A stretch of DNA of 9,632 nucleotides from CAZYWA01 sp964650975 [NCBI: uncultured bacterium] (GCA_964650975.1 CAZYWA010000296.1:1-9632), one strand, 5' to 3'. Positions 1 to 5,312 are shown, counted from the stretch's first letter. Notes: generated from the letters alone by a model not told the origin. Translations and numbers: made by a program.

Positions 1-50
1 CCCACGAAAACCGCGCTTTTCGTGGGGCGGGGGGCTTGGAAAGCCCCCCG
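1..50 (-). repeat. Two-hairpin 3' element, copy 1 (possibly cut by window edge)
   Basis: Two adjacent perfect inverted repeats. The first has arms 1-10 and 17-26 (CCCACGAAAA / TTTTCGTGGG, loop 11-16). The second has arms 28-37 and 41-50 (CGGGGGGCTT / AAGCCCCCCG, loop 38-40). On the minus strand, which is the transcript of the neighbouring small gene ending at 57, the G-rich hairpin comes first and the A/T-containing hairpin second, the same order as in copies 2 and 3. The element begins 6 bp after the stop codon. There is no U-tract after either stem, so it is not a textbook intrinsic terminator, but a 3'-end role is the simplest reading. Confidence 0.75.
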
Positions 51-56
51 GATCAC

Positions 57-263
57 TCAGCTCGGCGGCAGCGCGTTCGCGACGGTGACGAGCTCGTTTC
101 CGTCACCCGAGATACTCACCCACGCGTAGAGGACGCGCGCCTCGGAGGTCCGGAATTTGTACGCGAGCCCGTTTTGCCCGTTCACGAACACGGACTCCTG
201 GTAAACGGCGCTCGGATGCATGCTCAGCACGACCGAGCGGACGGTCTGGAGCTCGTCCTGCAT
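57..263 (-). CDS. Small protein, paralogue of the 63-aa protein at 570-761
   Basis: A 68-aa protein with no family I recognise. The start ATG at 263 has an AGGAG motif (272-276) eight bases upstream. The C-terminal half carries VLYAWVSISGDGNELVTV and looks beta-strand rich, with no cysteines, signal peptide or membrane helix. It aligns with the small protein at 570-761 from the start methionine onward: NG..GLAYKF against DG..GVVYSF, YAWVSIS-DGNELV against YAWTSVADGRESLV, and a shared PP near the end. The resemblance to an independent, oppositely oriented ORF is the best evidence that both are real. The two are divergently arranged across a ~300 bp gap. The minus-strand transcript runs straight into the two-hairpin element. 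Function unknown. Confidence 0.7.
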   Translation of the reverse strand: MQDELQTVRSVVLSMHPSAVYQESVFVNGQNGLAYKFRTSEARVLYAWVSISGDGNELVTVANALPPS

Positions 264-569
264 TCGAGGGACTCCTGCTCGCGGTGCGCGACGAATGGCG
301 TGTTCGCGTCATACCACGCTCAGGGATCGGCTGCCCTCGGGGAATCCCTGATTCCTTGCCGCCTCGGAAGGGGGGCGGCTCGAACCGTGGACCCGTTTCT
401 ACAACGTGACCCGGAGAGGCTGGACGAGCCGCTGTAACTCGGGGAAAGAGCCCGGCACATGACCTGCATTTTGGTCGCGCTTGAACCGGCCGGCACTCAG
501 CTCGTCTCGGTTCCTCCGGGGGAAACATTCGGGAGGCGATTGGTGTCCCATTCACGTCGAGTGGAAGGC
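264..569. other. Divergent intergenic region between the small paralogues
   Basis: About 300 bp without a convincing gene. It should hold the promoters for both small genes, but I found no clear -35/-10 pair. A 7-bp inverted repeat, CAGGGAT (321-327) and ATCCCTG (344-350), is the only operator-like signal. An ATG at 459 is in frame with the right-hand gene and has a loose purine stretch (GGGGAAAGAG) before it, so the right gene could start there. Homology to the left paralogue argues for 570 instead. Confidence 0.4.
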
Positions 570-761
570 ATGCGTCGGGCGATCGAGGCTCTTCATTCGG
601 GACCGGCGGAGTACCACGGTCTCGTCGAGTGCTCCCTCGATGGCATCCTGGGCGGTGTCGTCTATTCCTTCGCCGCGCCACACGGGCTGGTCTACGCGTG
701 GACCTCGGTCGCGGACGGAAGGGAATCGCTGGTGATCTCGTCGACGCCGCCGGGGCGGTGA
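570..761 (+). CDS. Small protein, paralogue of the 68-aa protein at 57-263
   Basis: A 63-aa protein with core motif LVYAWTSVADGRESLVIS, matching the left paralogue's YAWVSISGDGNELV. ATG at 570 is chosen because the alignment with the paralogue begins at its own start methionine. A longer in-frame start at 459 would add 37 residues that the paralogue lacks. A GGAAGG stretch sits close to the ATG, nearer than ideal. The stop TGA (759-761) shares its A with the ATG of the glycosyltransferase gene (TGATG), which suggests one transcript and translational coupling. No recognised family, signal peptide or membrane segment. The pairing with a membrane sugar transferase may be functional or only positional. 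Confidence 0.6.
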   Translation: MRRAIEALHSGPAEYHGLVECSLDGILGGVVYSFAAPHGLVYAWTSVADGRESLVISSTPPGR

Positions 762-2299
762 TGCCGGGCGAAAAGAAGCGGATGACCGCCACACGACCGG
801 AGCGGCTGGCACGGAACGCCACGGTGGTGGCGGCCTGCGTCGGCGTCATCAGTCGGACCGCGCAGTACGCGTCCCAGCCGTCCTACTGGTGCGACGAGTC
901 GTCGGTCCTCCTCAACGTCGCGCACAAGAGCGTCCGCGGGCTGGTCTCGTCGCGGCTCGACGCGAGCGCGCTGACGCAGGCGGCACCGCCCTTCTTCCTG
1001 CTCGGGGTGAAGGCCCTGGTGATCACCCTCGGGACATCCGAGCTGGTCACGCGCGCCGCGCCGCTCGGCTGTAGCATCGCGGCGCTGGCCGCGTTCGTCT
1101 GGCTGTGCCGGCGAGTCCTGCCCGCGTGGGGTGCGGCCTTCGCGGTGACGTTGTTCGCGCTCTCTCCACCGCTGGTCTTCCAGGCGGCCAACCTCAAGCC
1201 CTACAGCGGCGACGTCCTCGCCGCTTGCTTGCTGCTGCTGGCGGCGTTCGTGGTCCGGCCAGAGGCGCGGCCCTGCGAGCGATTCCGGCTGGTGGCGTGG
1301 CTCGCGATCCCGCTGGTGTGGATCTCGTATCCGCTGGTGCTGGTGTTCGCCGGCATCAGCCTGGCGTTCCTGCCGGCCATGAGCCGGGAACCCCGTGGCG
1401 ACGCCCTCCGGTACGTCGCCTGGCAGGTACCGGTGGCCGCGTCCTTCGGGCTGGTGTTCTGGCTCAGCGCCCGGGTGCAGCGCGACCCGTACCTCGATCT
1501 CTTCTGGAAGAAGTGGCTGGCGAATCGGGGAGCGCCGAGCACGTGGCCGGGATTCTTTCTCGGTCAAACGTGGGAGCTGCTGCGTTTCATCGGCGAGCCC
1601 CTGGGGGCGCTCCTGGCGCTCTTCTTGTTGCTGGGGCTCTTCGGTCCGAAACCGAGCGCCGCGCGCGAGGTGTGGCTCGCGTGCGTCGCATCGCTCGCGG
1701 CCGCCTGGCTGGCGGCGCTGGTGGGCGCGTATCCGTTCGGCGGACACCGGCTCGCGCTCTACCTGTCGCCGGCCCTCTTCGTGCTCGTCGGCATGGGGCT
1801 GGGCGCAGCGCAGAGTCGCTGCCCGGCCTGGCTCGCGCGGTGTGCGCTGGCCTTCGCCGCGATCGTGGCCACGGCGGGCGCCGGACGAGCCGCGTCGAAC
1901 CTGGTGCGGCCGGATCACGACAGCGACGCGAGACAGGCGATCGACTTCATCCGCGCGCACCGGCAACCGGGCGAGACCGTGTTCGTGTGCGGCTTCGGCA
2001 GCTACGACTTCGAATGGTACTGGCCGGATCGCGACCCCGCGGTTCGTCTTCACGCCGACCCGCTGGCCCCTCCTCCGGACGAACGGTTCTGGTACGTCCT
2101 GACCTTCGTGCCGCCGTGGGGACAAACCGATCGGGAAGGGTTGCTGCATCCGTACGGAACGGTCACGGATGGAGGATTCTCCTTCCACGGCCGCGGCATC
2201 GACGTCGTGCATCTGCGGCGCACCCGCCAGGACGCGAGCTGCGAACCGCCCCACGACGACGGCCAAGCGTGTGAAGGCCCCGCCGTGGGCGCGGGCTGA
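761..2299 (+). CDS. GT39/ArnT-like polytopic membrane glycosyltransferase
   Basis: A 512-aa integral membrane protein of the PMT/ArnT (GT-C fold) type. Family members transfer sugars from polyprenyl-phosphate donors onto lipids, glycans or proteins on the periplasmic side. After a short basic N-terminus there is a first hydrophobic segment, then a loop with YWCDESSVLLN (D45-E46). This is the acidic pair expected in the first periplasmic loop of GT-C enzymes. AAPPFF follows near residues 74-79. A long run of hydrophobic helices continues to about residue 380 and includes GGHRLALYLSPAL. A soluble C-terminal domain of ~130 residues begins near RPDHDSDARQAIDFIRAH, typical of GT39-like proteins. 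The start at 761 overlaps the preceding stop; ATG at 782 is an alternative. The gene ends 3 bp from the convergent small gene at 2303. The acceptor is unknown. Confidence 0.85.
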   Translation: MPGEKKRMTATRPERLARNATVVAACVGVISRTAQYASQPSYWCDESSVLLNVAHKSVRGLVSSRLDASALTQAAPPFFLLGVKALVITLGTSELVTRAAPLGCSIAALAAFVWLCRRVLPAWGAAFAVTLFALSPPLVFQAANLKPYSGDVLAACLLLLAAFVVRPEARPCERFRLVAWLAIPLVWISYPLVLVFAGISLAFLPAMSREPRGDALRYVAWQVPVAASFGLVFWLSARVQRDPYLDLFWKKWLANRGAPSTWPGFFLGQTWELLRFIGEPLGALLALFLLLGLFGPKPSAAREVWLACVASLAAAWLAALVGAYPFGGHRLALYLSPALFVLVGMGLGAAQSRCPAWLARCALAFAAIVATAGAGRAASNLVRPDHDSDARQAIDFIRAHRQPGETVFVCGFGSYDFEWYWPDRDPAVRLHADPLAPPPDERFWYVLTFVPPWGQTDREGLLHPYGTVTDGGFSFHGRGIDVVHLRRTRQDASCEPPHDDGQACEGPAVGAG

Positions 2300-2302
2300 C
2301 GA

Positions 2303-2467
2303 TCAGCGCGCCGGCTCGGCGGCACGGATCAGATTCCAGATCACGAAGTCGTGGCCCTGCGAGCAAGCCGGAAACGGGTCGCCCTTGGTCAAGGTGATCT
2401 GCTCTCGGTGCGCGCACTCGCTCTCGTAAACTCCGGATTGCGCGCAAATTGCGCCGGTCGTGTTCAT
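2303..2467 (-). CDS. 54-aa cysteine-containing small protein, YjzC-like pattern
   Basis: The start ATG at 2467 has GGAG (2473-2476) five bases upstream. An in-frame extension to 2551 exists but covers only the direct-repeat region and is not favoured. The protein has C8, C18 and C35, two histidines (H20, H39) and the pattern SGVY...C.H..QITLTKGDPFPAC....W.L. This resembles small proteins with a GVY...TL..GD.FP....W layout such as the YjzC family, here with cysteines and histidines that could bind a metal. That family link is from memory and weak. It is convergent with the GT39-like gene, with three bases between stop codons and no separate terminator. Base composition is visibly less GC-rich than its neighbours. 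Function unknown. Confidence 0.65.
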   Translation of the reverse strand: MNTTGAICAQSGVYESECAHREQITLTKGDPFPACSQGHDFVIWNLIRAAEPAR

Positions 2468-2497
2468 GGGAGCTCCGCTCTCGCGCTGGTGCAGTCC

Positions 2498-2526
2498 CGG
2501 TGACTGGTACAGCCGCGGTGACTGGT
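2498..2526 (-). promoter_or_regulatory. Direct repeat pair upstream of the 54-aa gene
   Basis: An 11-bp sequence, CGGTGACTGGT on the plus strand, occurs at 2498-2508 and again at 2516-2526 (18 bp start to start). It lies 31-59 bases upstream of the 54-aa gene's start codon, where an operator or activator site would be expected. A partial third match (CTGGTGCAGTC) lies closer to the gene. No regulator is identified. Confidence 0.35.
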
Positions 2527-2577
2527 GGCTACACGCTACAGCGCGACCCAACCGCTCTCAAGGTTGAAACCGTGGTG

Positions 2578-2595
2578 GCGCGCTTTTGAGCGCGC
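2578..2595. repeat. Small perfect hairpin GCGCGC-TTTTGA-GCGCGC
   Basis: Perfect 6-bp inverted repeat (2578-2583 and 2590-2595) with a six-base loop. It sits in the 259 bp gap between the two minus-strand genes, beyond the two-hairpin element when read along the minus strand. Otherwise the gap holds only that element, its tail and the direct repeat pair. Confidence 0.4.
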
Positions 2596-2639
2596 ATTCG
2601 TCCCGTGGGAATCTCGTGCCGGCGCCGAGAGGCACCCGG

Positions 2640-2720
2640 CGAGCGTAGCGAGCCGACTTGGGGGTGGGGCCCCGAAAAGATCGCACTTTTTTCGGGGCGG
2701 GGGGCTTGAAAAGCCCCCCG
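2640..2720 (-). repeat. Two-hairpin 3' element, copy 2, with tail
   Basis: Starts 6 bp after the stop of the minus-strand membrane protein gene. In transcript order the first hairpin is 2720-2698 (arms 2698-2707 and 2711-2720, loop 2708-2710). The second is 2697-2670 (CCCCGAAAA 2670-2678 against TTTTCGGGG 2689-2697). A GGGGCCCC palindrome and a CCCCACCCCC stretch follow, then a tail (about 2660-2628) that matches the tail of copy 3. The module has the same order and orientation relative to the upstream gene as copies 1 and 3. The second hairpin has an A-tract in one arm and a T-tract in the other. Confidence 0.8.
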
Positions 2721-2726
2721 AGGAAA

Positions 2727-3704
2727 TCAGCGCAGCGCCAGGGCGGCGGAGCGCAGCAGGTCGAGGATGTCGAAGACGCGCGCGACGTAGTGCTCGCGCA
2801 CCCGGTACTCGCCGCGATCTTGCCCGTGGAGCTCGCGGCCGAGGGCGGTCACGAACCGGTCGAGCCGCCGTCGGTGGAAGCCGGTGCTCGCGAGCAGCGG
2901 ATCGAGCACGATCCACGAGAGCGCGGCGAGCACGCCGACGGTGGCGAGCATCGCGCCGGTGGTGGCGACCACCAGTCCGGCCGAGGCCGACGCCGGGAAG
3001 ACCGCGTAGTACCAGGATCCGAGCGTCGAGCCGAGCGAGAAGTTGGCGATCGCGAGCTGCTGGGCGATCGCGGCGGCGGTGGCGCTGCCCACCGACATCA
3101 CGCCGGGCGTGGCCTTCTGGAACGCGGCGTACCCGGTGGCCATGCTGATCACGCTTCCCGCCAGATCCGACACTCCGAGCCGGGTCTTGCTGTACTCGGC
3201 GAGGTTTCGTTCCAGGGCCGCGCGCAGCTCGGGGCGGTGGGCATGGCTTCGGATCTCGGCCAGGTAGGACTCGCAGCGCTCGGCGATCTCGGGCTCGGCC
3301 AGGATCGCCTCGAGCAGCGCGTCCCGTGACGACTCGCGATTCCCTTGGCGGTAGGGGAGCTCGAGAAGCTCGGTGTGGATCCGCCACTCGAGCTCGCGCT
3401 GGAGCTCGGTCGGGATGCCGAGCGGCACGCGGCGCAGCCGGCGCCCGGCGCGCTTGGCCCCGGCCTTCTCCAGCACCGCGCCGGTCACGTGGCTCAGCAC
3501 CGCGGGCGGCGCCCACAGCATGTTGAGCGGGTGCTTGTAGAAGTCGCGGGCGAAGGTCTTGCGATGAATCGCGAACGTGCCGCGGAGCGAGAAGAGGCGC
3601 TCCACGAGCTCCGGAACCTTGCAGCGCCGCTCCGCGATGTAGCGATCGATCCCGCGCTCGACCGCGCTCAGGATCGCCGGGTCCAGTGCTCGATTCTCGT
3701 CCAA
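2727..3704 (-). CDS. DUF6635-like membrane protein of unknown function
   Basis: A 325-aa protein. The start is a TTG at 3704, supported by GGAGG (3711-3715) six bases upstream; the first internal ATG is residue 62, too far in to be likely. The N-terminal half is charged and helical with LFSLRGTFAIHRKTF (37-51) and KHPLNMLWAPPAVL (57-70). Residues ~181-222 form a weakly hydrophobic stretch, and 231-272 form one or two clear membrane segments. A basic motif FHRRRLDRF (276-284) and REHYVARVFDILDLL follow. The layout agrees with my recollection of the uncharacterised DUF6635 family, which I could not verify. The gene is followed directly by two-hairpin copy 2 and diverges from the Trm112 gene across a 323 bp gap. 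No enzymatic motif is visible. Confidence 0.75.
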   Translation of the reverse strand: MDENRALDPAILSAVERGIDRYIAERRCKVPELVERLFSLRGTFAIHRKTFARDFYKHPLNMLWAPPAVLSHVTGAVLEKAGAKRAGRRLRRVPLGIPTELQRELEWRIHTELLELPYRQGNRESSRDALLEAILAEPEIAERCESYLAEIRSHAHRPELRAALERNLAEYSKTRLGVSDLAGSVISMATGYAAFQKATPGVMSVGSATAAAIAQQLAIANFSLGSTLGSWYYAVFPASASAGLVVATTGAMLATVGVLAALSWIVLDPLLASTGFHRRRLDRFVTALGRELHGQDRGEYRVREHYVARVFDILDLLRSAALALR

Positions 3705-4027
3705 GGGCCGCCTCCGCCGCGCTACCGGCCGTTCAGCCTACCTGGGCCGGCTCGGGCGACGGACGGCCGGTGGCTGTGCGAGGGCGCTCGAGCCCGCGCC
3801 CATCGGAGGCACTCGCCGGGTGTGAGCCCCCATCGCGCGGGCGAATGCAGGCGAGGCAAGGGCACGATCGAGTCTCGATCGTGGCCGAGCCGTGCCCGAG
3901 CACGGCCACCGGACGGCCGGCGCCCGAGCCGGAAACCGGCAAACGGCGACACCGCCCGAGCCCGCGGCCCCGAGACACCGGGCGGCGGGCGCGCTAGAGT
4001 CCAGGAGATCGCGTGCGGAGGAAACCG
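3705..4027. other. Palindrome-rich divergent intergenic region
   Basis: A 323 bp gap between divergent genes with no convincing ORF. It contains a perfect 10-bp palindrome with a one-base centre (CACGATCGAG-T-CTCGATCGTG, 3863-3883). A competing outer pair is GGGCACG (3860-3866) and CGTGCCC (3891-3897). A 13-bp inverted repeat with one G.U-compatible mismatch lies at 3767-3779 and 3900-3912. A ten-base direct repeat GGACGGCCGG occurs at 3761-3770 and 3911-3920. Promoters for both flanking genes must lie here. Confidence 0.5.
3972..4000 (+). promoter_or_regulatory. Candidate sigma-70-type promoter for the Trm112 gene run
   Basis: GAGACA (3972-3977) and TAGAGT (3995-4000) are separated by exactly 17 bp, each matching four of six consensus positions. 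The start codon at 4028 is 27 bases downstream. GC-rich genomes give chance matches, so this is tentative. Confidence 0.35.
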
Positions 4028-4228
4028 ATGGCCATCTCGCAGGACTTGCTCGACATCCTCGCCTGTCCCAAGTGCAAGGGCGAAGTGAAGCTCAATCCGG
4101 CGCAGGACGGGCTCGTTTGCAACACGTGCAAGCTGGTGTACGAGATCAAGGACGACATCCCCATCATGCTGATCGACGAGGCCAAGCCCCTCGCCGACGG
4201 CGCCAAGTCGCTCGCCGACAGCGCCTGA
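4028..4228 (+). CDS. Trm112 family zinc-ribbon protein (YcaR/UPF0434-like)
   Basis: A 66-aa protein starting at ATG 4028, with GGAGG (4017-4021) six bases upstream; a GTG at 4013 would place the start before that site. It has the hallmark of the family: LLDILACPKCKG with C13/C16, then C31/C34 in LVCNTC, then the YEIKDDIPIML motif. Eukaryotic and archaeal Trm112 proteins are small partners that stabilise methyltransferases. Bacterial YcaR-type members are commonly encoded next to lipid A and KDO genes such as lpxK and kdsB, consistent with the envelope-sugar genes downstream here. The C-terminus carries a tandem duplication: AKPLADG and AKSLADS, encoded by adjacent 21-bp units (4181-4201, 4202-4222) with three or four mismatches. 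It is probably first gene of the plus-strand run. Confidence 0.92.
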   Translation: MAISQDLLDILACPKCKGEVKLNPAQDGLVCNTCKLVYEIKDDIPIMLIDEAKPLADGAKSLADSA

Positions 4229-4236
4229 ATCTCGCG

Positions 4237-4255
4237 GCGCGCCCAGGTGGCGCGC
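4237..4255 (+). repeat. Perfect hairpin between the Trm112 and GT2-like genes
   Basis: GCGCGCC (4237-4243), loop CAGGT (4244-4248), GGCGCGC (4249-4255). It fills most of the 38 bp between the two coding regions. The only Shine-Dalgarno-like purines before the downstream GTG lie in and beside its loop. There is no U-tract, so it is more likely a processing, stability or translation-control structure than a terminator. Confidence 0.45.
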
Positions 4256-4266
4256 GACGGTCCGCC

Positions 4267-5013
4267 GTGAACGCCGCGCTCGCCATCGTGGGAAGCGTTC
4301 GAGACGAACGCGTCGAGGTCGCGTTGCGCGAAGCCGAGCGCGCCGGCCACCCGGTGGCCGGCTGCTTCGACACCGACCCGTTCGCCGATAACCTCTCGTC
4401 TGCCGCGTGCCGCGAGGCGTGGCGCGGCTTCGCGGAGCGCGCTCCCGCGCCGTGGCTCCTGGCGCTCGCTCCGGGCGAGCACGCGCCTGCCGCGCTGTGG
4501 CGCGAGATCGGGGCGCTTCCCGAGACGTCGGTGCCGCCGGCGTGCTACCGCGCGAGCGTCTCGATGGCCTTCCTGGGACGCACCATCCGCGGCGGCGCCT
4601 ACGGCTCGCGGACGGAGGTGCGGCTCGTGCATCGCGAGCACGCGGCGCCCACGGTCCGGGGCGTCGAGCTCGGCCCGGTGCGGGGAGGTGTTCGCGACCT
4701 CGCCTGCGGACTGCGCTTCCAGCCGTTCGCGAATCTCGAGGACGGGCTGGCGTCGATCGACCGCGCCACCAGCGTCGACGCGATGGAGATCGCCGCCCGC
4801 GGCCGCCGCGCGCACGCGGCCGATTTCCTGTTCCGCCCGCCGCTGGTGCTGATGCGCGAGCTGATCGCGCGCGGCGGCATCCGCGACGGCCTGCCCGGGT
4901 TCGTGCTCGCGACGCTGGTCGCGGCGCGCGAGCTGATCCTGCACGCCAAGCTCTGGGAGCAGGGATTGCCCGAATCGGTGCGCCAAACCCCGTCGAGCCC
5001 GGACCGCCGCTGA
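4267..5013 (+). CDS. GT2/WaaE-like protein lacking the DXD site (probable pseudo-glycosyltransferase)
   Basis: A 248-aa protein with GTG start at 4267; the upstream reading frame is open but has no family-like sequence. The C-terminal half follows the WaaE/LgtF branch of GT2: MAFLGRTIRGGAYGSRTEVRL, a middle with DLEDG-like spacing, MEIAARGRRAHAADFLFRPP, RGGIRDGLPGFVLATLVAARELILHAKLWE. The N-terminal GT-A half is shortened and altered. WRGFAERAPAPWLLALAPGEHAPAAL (residues ~53-77) lines up with the family's W.GFA.....WVL.LDADE....L block, but L-D-A-D-E is replaced by L-A-P-G-E (67-71), so both metal/nucleotide-binding aspartates are missing. The usual NE and DSGSTDGT motifs are also not visible. 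The reading frame is intact, so loss of catalysis with retention of a binding or scaffolding role is possible. A distant or wrong N-terminal alignment is the alternative. Confidence 0.75.
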   Translation: MNAALAIVGSVRDERVEVALREAERAGHPVAGCFDTDPFADNLSSAACREAWRGFAERAPAPWLLALAPGEHAPAALWREIGALPETSVPPACYRASVSMAFLGRTIRGGAYGSRTEVRLVHREHAAPTVRGVELGPVRGGVRDLACGLRFQPFANLEDGLASIDRATSVDAMEIAARGRRAHAADFLFRPPLVLMRELIARGGIRDGLPGFVLATLVAARELILHAKLWEQGLPESVRQTPSSPDRR

Positions 5014-5064
5014 ATCACCGGCCGATCGATCGCGATGCCACGCTCGATCGAGATTCCGCGCTGC

Positions 5065-5087
5065 GGCGGCGAGGGACCGCCGCCCTC
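5065..5087 (+). repeat. Nested palindromic unit R0
   Basis: Two overlapping inverted repeats that cannot form together: GGCGGCG (5065-5071) with CGCCGCC (5078-5084), and GAGGG (5071-5075) with CCCTC (5083-5087). It has the same design as the two identical units at 5117-5145 and 5270-5298, and shares their GAGGGAC core. Confidence 0.5.
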
Positions 5088-5116
5088 CGGAAACGGGCTG
5101 CTCGGGATCGACCTGC

Positions 5117-5145
5117 CGGAGGGACGCGGTCCCTCGCGTCCGTGT
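5117..5145 (+). repeat. 29-bp nested palindromic repeat, copy R1
   Basis: Identical over 29 bases to 5270-5298. The unit can pair as GAGGGAC (5119-5125) with GTCCCTC (5129-5135), or as GGACGCG (5122-5128) with CGCGTCC (5135-5141). The two stems share bases and exclude each other. It lies directly upstream of two-hairpin copy 3. Confidence 0.8.
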
Positions 5146-5151
5146 TGCTGC

Positions 5152-5231
5152 GGGGGCTTTCCAGGCCCCCTCCCCGAAAAAAGTGCGATTTTTTCGGGGC
5201 CCCACCCCAAATTCGGCGCGACAACGCGCCG
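5152..5231 (+). repeat. Two-hairpin 3' element, copy 3, with third hairpin
   Basis: First hairpin: GGGGGCTT (5152-5159) with AGGCCCCC (5163-5170), eight pairs including one U.G wobble in RNA, loop 5160-5162. Second hairpin: CCCCGAAAAAA (5172-5182) with TTTTTTCGGGG (5189-5199), eleven perfect pairs, loop GTGCGA. Then CCCCACCCC and a third perfect hairpin, CGGCGCG (5214-5220) with CGCGCCG (5225-5231), loop ACAA. It lies 138 bp after the stop of the GT2-like gene, in the same orientation relative to transcription as copies 1 and 2. Confidence 0.8.
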
Positions 5232-5269
5232 ACATGCGTCTCGCTGCGAACGGAACCGAACGGACCCGT

Positions 5270-5298
5270 CGGAGGGACGCGGTCCCTCGCGTCCGTGT
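5270..5298 (+). repeat. 29-bp nested palindromic repeat, copy R2
   Basis: Exact second copy of 5117-5145, with the same alternative stems (5272-5278 with 5282-5288, or 5275-5281 with 5288-5294). It ends 14 bp before the ATG of the kinase-like gene, where a ribosome-binding site would be expected and none is obvious. The pair R1/R2 brackets two-hairpin copy 3. Confidence 0.8.
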
Positions 5299-5312
5299 CG
5301 GACGCGTCCTGA

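Noticed and set aside
459-569. Longer start for the 63-aa protein at ATG 459
   Set aside because: The paralogue at 57-263 has no counterpart of these 37 residues and alignment begins at the ATG at 570. Not fully excluded, since loose purine-rich sequence precedes 459.
692-2266. A 524-codon antisense frame across the GT39-like gene
   Set aside because: The product is low-complexity R/Q/E/H-rich sequence typical of the complement of a hydrophobic membrane protein; the plus-strand frame has clear GT39 features.
3892-4266. N-terminal extension of the GT2-like protein
   Set aside because: The frame is open but overlaps the Trm112 gene and encodes arginine/glutamine-rich sequence with no family resemblance.
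5065-5298. CRISPR-like array
   Set aside because: Only two exact repeats 153 bp apart plus one related unit; spacing is irregular, the intervening sequence contains another repeat family, and no cas genes are present.
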